Shown piece by piece: positions 23,083-34,628 of a DNA stretch of 64,000 nucleotides (its first letter is position 1; each line of letters starts with the position of its first letter). This stretch comes from Epiperipatus broadwayi (taxonomy: Eukaryota > Onychophora > Udeonychophora > Euonychophora > Peripatidae), in the NCBI GenBank assembly GCA_028023455.1, contig JAQFVV010006270.1, forward strand, positions 5,358,834-5,422,833. The letters run 5' to 3'. Both the position numbers and the translations under genes were made by a program. Below the pieces are notes generated by a model, which searched no databases, was not told where the DNA came from, and saw nothing but the letters and a program-made list of their open reading frames with translations.

Positions 23083-23139
23083 TAATCTAGACCAACTGAT
23101 GATTGCTGGTTTAGCATGAAATACGCATATTGGTGATTA
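23083..23139 (+). ncRNA. Type I hammerhead ribozyme, family A, first plus copy
   Basis: Stem I TAAT (23083-23086) and ACCAA (23091-23095); core CTGATGA (23096-23102); stem II TGCT/AGCA (23104-23116); GAAA (23118-23121); stem III TACGCAT; predicted cleavage after A23129; closing stem I TTGGT (23130-23134) and ATTA (23136-23139). Stem III is weakened relative to the minus copy (GCAT for GTAT). Confidence 0.8.
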
Positions 23140-23547
23140 TTTATCTTTTCAACATGTGTGTGATCAGGTGGATCAGCAATATGAGATGGCACTGAGAGTG
23201 GTGGGTCATGTGAAAGTCTGAGTTCAAACCCGGATATATTACATATATAAATGCAGGTTTAAGCCTGTACAATGTATTAATTTATATAAATAGTGTGTAA
23301 AAGGTCTGCCCATCCCTCACATATGTATGTATAAATGGATTATTCTCCTGTACATGAGGGATCAGAATGGGTAGGATGACAACCTTGGCACTAACAAGGG
23401 CTTTGAACGTTCCATCATCAGATTTTCAATGAAATGGAAGGCTAAAGAGTTGTGAGTTGGAATAGTTTGAAGCCTGTCCATTAAAGTATAAAGATTGGCT
23501 ATCTTAATATAAAGCTGAGTACTGATCATATATATGTGTGCGGATAG

Positions 23548-23604
23548 TAATCTGGACCAACTGATGATTGCTGGTTTAGCATGAAATACGAATATTGGTG
23601 ATTA
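23548..23604 (+). ncRNA. Type I hammerhead ribozyme, family A, second plus copy
   Basis: Same layout as the copy 465 bases upstream: ACCAA, CTGATGA (23561-23567), TGCT/AGCA, GAAA (23583-23586), TACGAAT, predicted cleavage after A23594, TTGGT, ATTA. All core bases are intact; stem III is reduced to two pairs. With the first copy it would release a 465-nt RNA (23130-23594). Confidence 0.8.
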
Positions 23605-25706
23605 TTTATCTTTTCAGCATGTGTGTGATCAGGTGGATCAGCAATATGAGATGGCACTGAGAGTGGTGGGTCATATGAAAGTCTGAGTTCAAACCCATAT
23701 TATAACCTATGGAAAATAATTGTGCCGTATTTCCTCTCTAGCAAATCCGATAATTAAGGATAAAACATTTACAATTGATCATCACCATGAATATGTGTTA
23801 AATGATAACATGCAAAAATTTCTCACAAGAGGCACTAGAACAAATATCCCTTAGAATGCGAATAATCAATAAAAAAAAATAATGATATTGCTAACGCAAC
23901 CAATTCTAAAAATTACCCTACATATAAACCACTCGAAACCAACATAGATCAAACAGGTAAAGTCGGTATAACACATAATAAAACCTTATTCCACAACAAT
24001 TAAATGCGTCACAAAATCATAATAATTTTTCATATAATGTAAATAATAAAATACACGATTTCAATAACACACATCTAAAACCTCACGACCTAACAATTTA
24101 GATGTGTTGGAACAAGAATCAGCACAGCTAAATAACAACAAACAACGTGGAAACAGCATAGTTAATTTTACCATAACGGAACATACAGAAGAACAATTTC
24201 AAATAATAAATTCTAAATTTAATCGATCCCATTGATTCTACTAAAGTCGCTAGCGAATTACAACAGTGACAGGAGTCTGATTCTAACTGTGACAGACACC
24301 AACTGCGACTTACTCAAGTTCCCAGTCAATGCTCTTTATGACCTAATTAGGAAAAATGATATCACCGAAAACATCTATCGTATCTCAACTCATCCAAACG
24401 ACAGATACATAGCTGTTGAGTTCACATTATGGGCGAACAGAAATGCATTCAAGAAAAGGTTTAGAGTGTTGGACAATAAATTTATAATTCATGTAGACTT
24501 AAACCGAACGTCAACACTTTCAGGCACGTTAAAAAATTGCATCACTTGCTTGGATGATATCCAAATGCAAGTTAGTTAATGGAACCATTTGGCAAAATAT
24601 ATAAATTCTCTTACCTACCAGTAGGCAAATCAGTTAGTTCAATCCTATCAAACACAGCAGTTTTCAAATTAAATCTTAAGAAGGTCATAACTCCCACCAA
24701 CATTCCAACCATTATTAAACTGAGGGGTGCTCCCATAATTCTTTCCATTATGGGAGTCAAGCCTCAGTGCTTTTATTGTGGGCAAAAAACCCACCTTATA
24801 AAGGATTGCCTGACTCGGATCTGCACCCTCTGTGGCGTGAAGAAAAACAGGTTTCACGAGTGCATTCCACCACTAAAATCAACTTATAAAGACGCAATCT
24901 CTTCAAATAATAACCCAAAAATGATTTTCAATGACGAATCAGAAGAATTAAATATTGTAACAAGCAATGCAAAAATTATTAAAAGCCAACTGCTAAACAG
25001 AAGTAACATTGCAGCAAATAGTAATATGATGAGCCAATCACCAAAAGATGTGTCAAACATAAAGCTATAACCCAAATGAGCTCGACTAAAAGTCAACAGA
25101 CTCAAATTGCAAAAGGAAAATCCCAGCTCTCAAAAAATAAAGAAATACTTAATCTTGCAGGCTTATATCCTTTCGAGCAAGAAAATCATATTGAACATGA
25201 TTGCCAAAGATCACAAACAGCAAGAACATCTCCTTATTCAAACTCTGAGAATATAGGCAGTCTACAGCAAGATGTCACCCATAACAGCTGCAGCCTCAAC
25301 TGGTAAACCAAAGAAACTGAGTACCCAATCCAAAGCTGACAAGCCACAGCAACAATGGCACTGATGTGGAGTCAGATATGGAGCTAAGCATTACTAACAT
25401 AGCAAACCACAAAAGGAAATCTAATAGAATTTTTAGGAATAGCTCAGAAGAACTAACATCATACTCAAAAGAAAAACCGAATTATTCTAAAAGTATAAAC
25501 CCCCCCCCCTTCATACAAAAACAAATCAACTACGGAATATTGCTATTAGATCCCAATTGATCATATCTACAAATGAACTAGAAAATCAACCATATAACAA
25601 CCCTGATAGGCCAAACCTAAGCGATGATAAAGAAGCTGATAATAGAGAATGAAACTTCAATCCCCCCTATCCAAAATACCGCTAGCGGTCCAGTCAAGCG
25701 GCTCTA

Positions 25707-26390
25707 ATGTTAATGGATAGTTATTCTTATAAAATAATAGGCCTGAACGTGAGAGGTCTTAACTCACGTGAACGTATTTATGCAATTAGGCAGTTTTTCT
25801 CCTCGGTCTCACTAAATATTCTGTTTATGGCGGAAACCAAGTACCATTATAATTTTAATGTCTTTATCTCATGGGAATTACATAAACTTGGATACACGCT
25901 GCTTTCAACAAACCTTTCAGCAGCTGATGGTGTGGGCGTAATCATCAACAACAAGATGGCCCATGATAGTTTTTAAAATTCTTTACCATGACTCCAACCT
26001 GCTGGCAATCAATCTGACATATAAATCAAACTACCTCAATGCAATATATTGTTCTAACAGTTCAACAATGCTGAGCAGGATTGTACATACAATTAACAGC
26101 TAACAATGGTGCACCTATCATACTAATAGTTGATTTCAACGTATCCTGTGAACGTATCTTTAAAAACAGCAGACATTTTCATAGAGACTATGAAGAAAAT
26201 CCAAAATAAGGATAAAGTCCTTGCCTCAAAATTTCTTATAGAAAACACCTGGAATCTCTTCAACTTCCCAAACATACATATCCAAGTGTGAATAACTAAT
26301 TGTCCCAGCAGGTTTACAGTAACTTCCATAACAGACCAATTTTGATAAGGTTTCCTGGCTTTCTCATTGTGTAACAAAATGTAATAAATT
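25707..26390 (+). pseudogene. LINE ORF2, N-terminal endonuclease part, truncated
   Basis: The frame 25707-25976 begins SYKIIGLNVRGLNSRERIY and continues NILFMAETKY and GVGVIINNKM, the start of an apurinic-type endonuclease. A frameshifted remnant follows (NLLAINLTYKSNYLNAIYC at about 25998-26055). Recognisable sequence stops near 26390. It lies 3' of the zinc-knuckle ORF1, as expected for a two-ORF LINE. RT and RNase H are absent here; a 3' piece of a similar element is at 37.8-38.5 kb. Confidence 0.8.
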
Positions 26391-27299
26391 TAACAAATAA
26401 TTTATATATATATATAAATTAACTGTTGCTAAAGTGAGCATTGATTTATAAATTCTAATAGTAAAAACATAGCGTTATTTAGAGAACTTATGGCAGTAAA
26501 AATAATATATATTTATAGTTCATAAAGTCATTTTTGTAAATACTCATGTGTTTATTATACTAATTATTTATTAAAGCGATTCAAATTTGTTAAAATATTG
26601 GTGACATGTCAGTAAAACTTCTTTAACACCTGCAGGCGTGTTTTCACATCCTGGATTTTTTTTTTTTTAAAGATGATGAGAATCATAATGTAAAAAAATG
26701 TGTCATTTGATATGAAATACTGTTGAATTCATTAATAAAAATTGAATGAATTTTCTGGTGGAGGAGGGGGAGGGACTTTTTTATTCATAAAAATTCAAAA
26801 TTATCAATAAACACTTGAATTTTTTTTTTTTTTCGGAATTAAAATATACCCCACTTTTCCATTTATATAAGTCCCCACCCCCCAAAAATAGCTTCAATTC
26901 ATTTTGAATGGAAATGTTTACTTTCTAATGCGCAGAATATTCTCCCACATGTCCTCTCATTATCAAAGCAATAAAATCATGTAATTGTAATTAGTAAAAT
27001 TGAACTAAAATAGTTATAGGTCTATCTACATCTAGATATGGACACAGCATTTATTAAAAGTGGGCAGATTCTAAAACTATTATCTATTCCTGCTCAACTT
27101 TTTTTTAAATATAACTATTAATGCAAATGTGATTTTATACGAAAGAAAAAATAAATGTTATTAGACAACTAAATGAAAAAAAAAAAAAAAGTTTCCCATA
27201 CAAATTATCATTAATAAATTATTTTTCTATAAAATTTATTCTCGAGATTTAGAAAATTTTCTTTCTTTGTTATATAAGTTGACAATGATATAAACTTAT
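26391..27299. other. AT-rich interval with mononucleotide runs
   Basis: No gene recognised. Poly-T (26653-26668, 26820-26834) and poly-A (27178-27190) runs are present. Confidence 0.5.
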
Positions 27300-27605
27300 A
27301 TCGCTTTTTATTTTTTGAATTTCTACGATCAACGAACAAAAGATTGATTGAGGAAATTTGAAAGAGAAACTGGTTTGGGTATATATTAAAAAGACAGTAT
27401 AGTTTAATGAAAGATGTTTTGGAGGGGAATGGTAAGTGGAAGCAAGAAGAAAGGATGAAAAAGATTGACCTTATTGAATGATATAAGAGATGGGAAGAGT
27501 TAAGTGGAATTGAAGAGATGGAATGGTAAAATGGATAAATTATATGATTACCCCGGACTTGCCCATGGGACAGAATACTATTGATGATGAGAATCAAATT
27601 TAGTT
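27300..27605 (+). pseudogene. 3' tail of another non-LTR element
   Basis: Plus-strand translation gives ERNWFGHILKRQYSLMKD, then a GKWKQEERMKK-like stretch, and ends with 'ccccggacttgcccatggg' and a 'tgatgatgag' tail. This is the usual C-terminal/3' end of LINEs whose products end near GH..R...L...LEG..GKR.RGRP. Frames are broken. Confidence 0.6.
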
Positions 27606-27836
27606 AATGCAAAGTGTTATCAAATTCTATGATCTGAAATTTTTTTATAATTACCATATCTATGGATGTGATAACTATACAGAGTATATATGATCACTCC
27701 TTCTCTAGGAATCTGCTGTACATAGATTTTTTTTTTCACAGTGAAATGTATATATGTGTATTTTTTGAATGAAAAGAAGGGTTGTTTTTTTTCTAAGATA
27801 TTTTTTAACCATATGGTCAATGAAAAATCAGGTGAC

Positions 27837-27944
27837 TTTTTTTTTTTCTTATATCATAGCATCAACCGGCATGCAAATCGCTAACCCGGGACAACTGCTT
27901 ATAAAGCAGCTGTCGCTGACCTCTCGACCACCAATGCTTGACAT
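27837..27944 (-). mobile_element. tRNA-like SINE (family T) with 12-bp TSD
   Basis: The reverse complement starts with the gtcaagcattggtgg head, then gtcgagaggtcagcg, ctgctttataagcag, ccgggttagcgattt, and ends 'gatgctatgatata' before the A run. Direct repeats aaatcaggtgac lie at 27825-27836 and 27945-27956. Confidence 0.9.
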
Positions 27945-27956
27945 AAATCAGGTGAC

Positions 27957-28762
27957 ACAATTTGCTATGGAAAAAAGCATTATGACCCTGTAGTAAAATG
28001 AACTCATTAATAGAAAGAAATATATATGATTGTGTGTATATATTGTAACAGTAACCATGGAAGGGATGGGAGTGGATTGTAAATATAACTATTTTAATCT
28101 TCATAACAATTGTAAAGAAAATATATAACGTGTTGATTGAATTCAAATGGGTTAATTTTCCAATAACCTCCTCAAAATCAACTTTAGAGATTCTAAATAA
28201 GCTTGACTATCAAAGAAGTAATTTATTTTTAATTCACTAATGATAAAGACGTGTTCGTAGTCTTTTATAAGGCATCATCTTTCCATATGAAAATAAATCT
28301 TCCGAATGGAATAACCTTTTCCCTATTCTCTTCAATCTTCATATTTTCTCAATGGAAGAGCAATTTTATATCAACACTGAAATTAAAAACTATTACTGTT
28401 AAGATGTGTACTCACATTCTGTGATAAAAGTTGGACACCTGATCAATTGTTACCCAGATAATATACAAATTATTTGCTGATGCAAGCAGACAATGGATAT
28501 ACCATTTTATGCTCTGTTTTTAAAGTTTGAATGAAAAAGTAGAAACAGTTATAAACAAAGTTGATGGCTTGCAAAAAACATCCATCTTCCATCATGTCTT
28601 GATTTATAAACACGATTTAAAACATTTCTAAATCTCAATAGATCCTCATTGCAACTGAAATATCGTACATATCAATCTCTTAAAGAAATATTCTTTATTG
28701 TACAATTATTTCCTACTGCTGTTTTCAAAGCACTTTAAACTACAGTTACCAATTTTTGTGTA
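27957..28762. other. AT-rich interval, nothing recognised
   Basis: No coding frame or RNA gene recognised. Confidence 0.45.
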
Positions 28763-29218
28763 TTTTGCGCTCACGGCCATTTTGAAATCTTAAAAACCAC
28801 CGCTGACATATCCAACTGATAAATGACATAAATATTGAATAAAAGTACTTTAAATTTATATTTTAGAAATTATAAGCTAGTAAAAATAATATGCTTTATT
28901 TTATTAGGGATTTGTTTTTTTAATTTACCATCATAAAATATTTGAAATATGATGGCGCTTTGCAGGGAGGGGGAAGGATGGTTTGGCCAATATTTGTATA
29001 GGTCAAAAGTTGCATAAATCTGATCAAACCTTGCTTATAATTTCCAAATACTAAAATATTATACTATATACCCATATGATATAAAACATGTTATTTTTAC
29101 TAGCTTATAATTTCTAAAATATGAATTTTATTCAATATTTATATCATTTATCGGTTAGATGTGTCAGCGGTATTTTTGGCTGGTCTTTAGATTTCAAAAT
29201 GGCTGTGAACGCAAACTA
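28763..29218. mobile_element. Fold-back element, about 130-bp arms
   Basis: The left arm (28763-28893: 'gcgctcacggccattttgaa', 'ccaccgctgacat', 'aaatattgaataaaa', 'attataagctagtaaaaata') is the inverted form of the right arm (29091-29218). The 200-base centre includes 'gatggcgctttgcagggagg'. One arm recurs at 6660-6745. Flanking TSD not resolved; superfamily unknown. Confidence 0.75.
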
Positions 29219-29435
29219 AATCGGCATCTTATTCTATAAGTTATTTTATTCCAGAAATTATAATACTAATAAAAATAAGAGAATAATCTAATTTATAGTT
29301 ATTAGTAATTAAATAGCACTATTCTTAAGGCAAAATCTTGCTTAAGATTACACTTGGCATATGATACATTTATATAAAAGCAGCAGTGTGTTATTTAAGC
29401 AATTGAGGGGGCAAGTGAACTTAAATATGAAATGT

Positions 29436-29536
29436 TAGCCGAGAGGTCAGCGCAGCGGCCTTGCAAGCAAGCAGTTGTTTGCAGATGGTTGTTGCGGGTT
29501 TGCTTCCCGACCGATGCTATGACATGTAGGGGAAAA
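29436..29536 (+). mobile_element. tRNA-like SINE (family T), 5'-truncated, with TSD
   Basis: Begins within the A-box region (tagccgagaggtcagcg), so the usual gtcaagcgttggt head is missing. It is the longer anticodon-arm variant (ccttgcaagcaagcagttg, then tttgcagatgg), with B box gggtttgcttcccg and an A run. TSD aaatatgaaatgt at 29423-29435 and 29537-29549. Confidence 0.9.
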
Positions 29537-29549
29537 AAATATGAAATGT

Positions 29550-30372
29550 AATTTTTAAAATACTAATGGAAAATTTCCATGCAGAGATTGGAACTAGTCA
29601 CGCTAATTGTGGATATGGAGGGGCGAGTATTATATAAAAAGGAGTTGTGCAAAACAGATTTGCTCCAGCTTACGATGATGGTTCTATGTTTGTATATTTT
29701 TTTCAAACAATTCTATTTCTTACTTGAAAGATTCATTCTGTAATACGTATCACAATAAATCTTACTGACTTTTTTTTGTTTTGTTTGAAAGTTATTGTTA
29801 ATTTATTTTCTTTTAGAAATTTAAAGGAAATTTTAAATATATAGCTACTAAGGAAGCTTTAAAGAAACAGGAAAAGATTCTGCAAATTCATCTTATGAAT
29901 TATAATTAATAAGCGTTAAACTAGTTGGAAAAAAAGAATTTGATATCATGTGATTAATCAAATACTTCAACAAATAATTTATAATTTTCTTAGAAATTTG
30001 TGGAAAAAAAAATAGTGCCTTTCTCTTTATTGTACAACAAATGAATATACCGTATTTTCATATATATAATAGTATTATTTAAACATAGATACATTAATAA
30101 TTATATTATTTTTAGAATTATTTCTATAATGTTTGGGCTTATATTGTAAAAGACTTCATTAATTTTTCATATGAATTATATCGTAAGAACTGGCCATTAA
30201 TGTTTAATGGAATTTTAAATATGGAAAGCTAAAGTAAATTTCTAAAGATGGCAATGTCATACTATTATCAATAGATAACCTATGCAATCGCTATCATTAT
30301 CATCTTTCAATAGCTCAACGGCGATTCCAAACCATCTTTGTTTATTGTCAAAGTTTCAGAATTCTCTTTTTA
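29550..30372. other. AT-rich interval, nothing recognised
   Basis: No gene recognised. Confidence 0.45.
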
Positions 30373-30387
30373 AAATCATTTATCTTT

Positions 30388-30489
30388 GTCATGCATTGGT
30401 GGTCGAGAGGTCAGCAATAGCTGCTTTACAAGCAGTTGTTCCGTGTTAGTAGGTTCGCTTCCCGGCCGATGCTATGACACATGAAAAAA
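30388..30489 (+). mobile_element. tRNA-like SINE (family T) with 15-bp TSD
   Basis: gtcatgcattggtgg, gtcgagaggtcagc, ctgctttacaagcag, taggttcgcttcccgg, then gatgctatgacacatg and an A run. TSD aaatcatttatcttt at 30373-30387 and 30490-30504. Confidence 0.93.
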
Positions 30490-30509
30490 AAATCATTTAT
30501 CTTTTGTTT

Positions 30510-30587
30510 TTTTTTTTGTTTTTTTCATATGTCAACCGGGAAGCTTGGAAGGTAGCTATGCTAACCACTAGACTATCAAAGCTTGAC
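30510..30587 (-). mobile_element. Short tRNA-like SINE inserted in the TSD of its neighbour
   Basis: Reverse complement: gtcaagctttgatagtctag, tggttagcatagctacc, ttccaagcttcccgg, then ttgacatatg and an A run; the B-box part is largely deleted. TSD ttatcttttgtt at 30498-30509 and 30588-30599, overlapping the right TSD of the 30388 SINE. It therefore landed after that one. Confidence 0.8.
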
Positions 30588-30859
30588 TTATCTTTTGTTC
30601 TTATTCTTTTTATTTTATATTTTACAATTCTGCCTAACAATCCCCTTATTAATCCTTTATCTCTAAGAACATGTTCAATCCCATTACTTTTTTTAATTTC
30701 TTCAGTAAAAGATTTTTTTTTTTACTAGCTCATATTTCAATTATTTCTGATAATATGAAACTAAATTATCTTTTCCAGTTTTCTGCAAACTCTCATTTCA
30801 AAAGTCTACAATTGTATTTTCATATGAATATACAGCTGCTCATTCCAACTCCAAAACAA

Positions 30860-31235
30860 CTTTAGAGATGAGTTTTGTGGTGATTGTACAACCAATCTGT
30901 AAACTCCAAATATGTTCACATATGTGACATGCTGGTCCATTTTCCTGTTTATTTGATAGTTTGCCATGCTGCCTTTTAATTTCTTCAACAGAAAATCTTT
31001 CTGAAATATTTCAACACCATGTCCAATTGTAGTTCTCCAATGTATTCAATTCTTTGCCATATTTTCCCAATGGAAACAATCAACATTGAATTTCTTTAAA
31101 ATGTCAGTGAGATAATGTTTATAACATAAATAGGGTTTGCCTCTTCCACAAAAGCAATACTCAAGTTAATTGTAAAATGTCTAATCCAACAAAGGAATGA
31201 TTTTACAATATTACATCCAGAAAGTTAAAGAATAT
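30860..31235 (-). pseudogene. LINE-2 fragment, left half of an interrupted copy
   Basis: Collinear with 53090-53480 and 16870-17280 ('ccattttcctgtttatttga', 'gccatgctgccttttaattt', 'cttcaacagaaaatc', 'ccaatggaaacaatc'). The copy is broken at 'aagaatat' (31228-31235), where a 3.4-kb RTE insertion begins, and continues at 34629. Confidence 0.7.
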
Positions 31236-34200
31236 CATCCTCATTTTCAAACATTATCGATTGTGCAGGCGAAAAGTCTCTCCATCTTCTTTGAACTCTA
31301 GCTTCTCCACATCTCTCTAGCACACTTTCTTTATTTCATTCATTCATCTCACATGTGGTCTCTGTCTAGGTCTTTTATAGTCTCTTGGAATCTGGTTTAA
31401 AATTTCAATTGTCTATCCACTATCATCTCTTTTAGCAGTATATCCAACCGAGCTCCACTTCAGTCTTAATTCTTTTATTAAAGTCAGTAACCCCTATTTG
31501 TTCTCTCACCCATATTTTCGATTATTTCTTCTTAATCCTAACATGCATTTCTCCTTATTTCGTTGAGGTCTGAAGTCTCTGTATTGCTATTCTATTAAGT
31601 GTTCAAGTCTCAGATTCATAAGTAAGAACAGGTAAAACACATTTATTAAAAATCTTCCTTTTCAAACACATAAATATATATTTTTTTAATATTAAATTAT
31701 TTTGCTAAAAGCATGCCAACCAAGTTTAATTCTATGATTAATTTCATCCAGTATTTTCCCATCTGTAATAATAATCTGACCAAAGTATTCATAGTTTTTA
31801 ACTTTTATTTTATCATTATCAATCTTTATTTGCTTCTTTGAGAAAGTCCATTGAACATTACTTAGTTTTTTTTTAATAGTTACATTTAGTCCTATTTTCT
31901 TACTTTCTTTTGATAACTCTTGCAATATTTTCTGAAGCTCCAAAGCATTATTTGCAAATACAATGACTTAAATAATCTCCATTTACTTTTACTCCCTTTC
32001 CTTCCTATTTTAACCCACAAAATACTTCTTGCAAAACTTCTGTAAAAAGTTTTGGAGATATGGAATCACTCTGTTGTACACTCTTCTCAATGTTAATTTT
32101 TTTTAGTATCTTTATGTAGTTTAATTGTTGCTGTTGCGTTTTTATAAATATCCTTCAGAATATGACAATATCCTGGGTCTATACTGTAACGATCCGGAGA
32201 ATAGGGAGTTTAACATAATCTACACTACAGGGCGCCACTAGGCATTTGAACCTAGAAATTTTATAAAGTAGGCAGCTATGTAAGTAAAAAAAAAAATTTT
32301 TTTTATTTTATATATTTTGATTCCGGTCGTTAGTCCATTGTCACTAGCTCAGTGGAATAGCAGAGATTTATATTTTATAAATTTTTATCTAAGAATATTT
32401 TTTTTTAAAGAATAAAATAAGCCACTGCCAGTAATTATACACACAAACATTTATTAACGCACATATAAATTTTGAATCATTTTAACATTACTTTTACTTT
32501 ATAATTTTAACTTGATTTTAAAATTTGATTTTACATTTAATTTTTATAAGTTTACATTTTAAATTTTATAAGTTCGCACAGATGGATTTATAAAATGTGT
32601 TTTTAATGTTGAGTATAGATCGGTTACATAGATTACACGGTCAAAAACATTTCAAACTAAACATAAACGATCAAAATATAAAATCATTGGTGGAATTGCA
32701 GAGGGAAATTTATAAGAAACCCAATAGCATTCATCATAAGATGCCACAGAGACACCAATGACCCAATATTCTAATCGAATATGGAAACCAACAAAAATAA
32801 GTAACCGTTAACGAATCCATGTAAGCGTCTATACCCAACTTAATTTTAATACATTTTTATTTAGAGGGTCGAGTATGAATAGACTACACAGATTTGCATT
32901 TGAAAAAGAAAATATTCTATCCTTGTTTAACCTTAGGCCAAAAGTTCGCAGTCAAACCGGCGTCAATCCATCTGATACATTGATGTATTCAATGTAACAT
33001 GAAAATACAACAGCACAATATACTATACTGTCAGGAATCATCTGAACAGTATTGTTAGAGAAGACATTGATTCTTGTCCAATACAGGAATATTACATCTG
33101 TATGGCAAAAAGAACAATAAAATAAAAACTCCATAGGAAGGGACCGTGGTCCTTTTTGCCGACTTACAATCCCATCCATAGGCAAAAAGGTTTTGTGCGG
33201 CATATACAGCGATTCTGCCTGTAGCGAACCTCATACTACATCTACTAATTACACCAATATATCCAATCCATTGACCTAATTCAACTATGAAACAAATAAC
33301 CTAAGATTACCCTCCCCTAATATAACTTTACAAATCTATATAGCCTTTCACGCCCTAATTTAGTCTAATGAAAAACAAAAATCATAATCAAAACTTAAAA
33401 GAACAACAAAAATAAATGGAAATGATTTTAAATAAAAAAAAAATTACATCAAATAACATTATTAATATTAATTTACGTTGGTCTGATAGGATTCTATTTG
33501 TATTATTTACTAATAGGTTTAGAATTTAGAGTTCTTATTGTTTTTAAAACATCCAGCTTTATCCGTTGCATGCCATTTGAACGTGAATTCCCATGCCGTC
33601 CTAAAAAAATTGGTATTCTGTTGGCCATTTCATTTATTCATCCGGAGGTTTTTTACTTTAGTTGGTCCTCAATGTAGAAAACGATGTTTCATTTTTTTTT
33701 TTTTAACAACTGAAGGAATTGAAAGAGCGTCTTTCAATCCCTTCACCTCCAACTCCACAATAACACATATCTGTCCTCTTGTAGTAACTAACTAATAATT
33801 TCCAAACTTTTCCTTTTATATTAATTTTAAGGATTCAATTGACATTACGTCATTGATGATGATGATCCTTCCGTTGAGGTCCGATTTCCCCGATGGATTT
33901 CTTTCATTGGCCATTCTGTTCCTGTTGTTTTTCCTCTCCTATCTGACTGTTGCTTTTACATTTTAAATGCCCGAGGGCTAGTTTACATTTAACTAATTAA
34001 AACAATCATTTCCATTTTCTGATTAATTAATGTGTTTTCCAAACTTAAAGATATATTTTTATCTCTAAATCTTTTTGAGTTTTTGTTTTTAAAATACCTT
34101 TTCTATTTTTAATAAAGTTTTATTTTAATAATGTTTTTTCATCTGTGCGATTTTATATATATGAGTTTAGTATAAAATTTTAATTTTCAATTTTTAATCG

Positions 34201-34628
34201 TTAAAAAAAAATTTTTATTTGCGAACTTTTATTTTTTTTATGTTTAATAATAAAAAACAATGTAACATATGTATGTGCCCGTTACAATACCTTGATGATC
34301 CAATCGTTTAATCACCGAAGACATGCTTATAGAATCAAATGCCTTTTCATAATCTACAAATCCAAAGTATAATGGTAATTCATACTCATCAATTTTTTTT
34401 ATAATTTTTCTTAATATTTGGATATAATCCACTGTATTAAAACCACTTATAAATCCATCTTGTTCTTTTGATTGGTTAAAATCCAAAGTTCACTGTAGAC
34501 AAGTTGTAATTATCTTGGTAAAAATTTTGAATAGAGTTGATAATAGACTGATAAGCCTGTAGTTTCTAATATCTTTTTATCACCTTTTTTAAATATTAAT
34601 GTTTGCACTGCATTCTTTCAATCATCTT
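31236..34628 (-). mobile_element. 5'-truncated RTE-type LINE, itself interrupted
   Basis: Minus-strand RTE sequence matching 19393-20720 of the reference copy, in two pieces (31236-32184 and 34287-34628). RT fragments are the frame 34486-34244 (SGFNTVDYIQILRKIIKKI, then CYFGFVDYEKAFDSI-like) and the frame 31943-31692 (KNYEYFGQIIITDG, INHRIKLGWHAF). The duplication aagaatat at 31228-31235 and 34629-34636 flanks it, and the uninterrupted LINE-2 sequence is seen at 17.3 kb. Dead through truncation, stops and the central insertion. Confidence 0.85.
32185..34286. mobile_element. LTR-like TGT...ACA element, copy 2, with 4-bp TSD
   Basis: Starts TGTAACGATCC and ends GCCCGTTACA, so it has TG..CA ends and a 7-bp inverted terminus. 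ATAC is duplicated at 32181-32184 and 34287-34290. Removing it rejoins the RTE sequence ('ctgggtctatac' + 'cttgatgatcc'), which matches the uninterrupted copy at 19715-19745, so both borders are exact. No protein is evident within its 2102 bp. A 4-bp TSD and TG..CA fit a long solo LTR; a Ginger-type DNA transposon (TGTNR ends, 4-bp TSD) is an alternative. Confidence 0.85.

Larger units (their letters stand above)
22276..23696. mobile_element. Hammerhead repeat family A: head-to-head tandem composite
   Basis: Bases 22276-22845 hold about 1.2 units on the minus strand (period about 483). Bases 22846-23696 hold about 1.8 units on the plus strand. Each full unit contains a type I hammerhead ribozyme, a tRNA-promoter-like region (A-box-like 'atatgagatggcactgag'; B-box-like gagttcaaaccc) and a segment with 'ggcactaacaagggctttg'. 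The two plus-strand ribozymes are exactly 465 bases apart. 'atatta' occurs at both edges (22270-22275, 23697-23702) as a possible short TSD. The composite sits in a LINE ORF1. The arrangement matches retrozymes and HHR-carrying SINEs such as Schistosoma Sm-alpha; its own coding capacity is nil. Confidence 0.85.
22085..25600 (+). pseudogene. LINE ORF1 with zinc knuckles, split by hammerhead composite
   Basis: An open stretch at 22085-22275 (NDKDTQVLNSKNKTG and onward, polar, Asn/Lys-rich) is interrupted by the 1.4-kb composite and resumes at about 23740 (ANPIIKDKTFTIDHHHEYV). Frames 24232-24579 and 24579-25070, offset by a frameshift, contain a conserved domain ending in a CCHC knuckle, CFYCGQKTHLIKDC (residues 64-77 of the second frame), and a second Cys/His cluster (CTLCGVKKNRFHEC). 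Polar remnants run on to about 25560. This is the organisation of ORF1 nucleic-acid-binding proteins of I/Jockey-like LINEs. Several stops and shifts make it non-functional. Confidence 0.8.

Noticed and set aside
22276-23696. CRISPR-like array or satellite DNA
   Set aside because: Only about three units with two orientations, long units and a defined insertion in a LINE; no short repeat/spacer pattern and a eukaryotic context.
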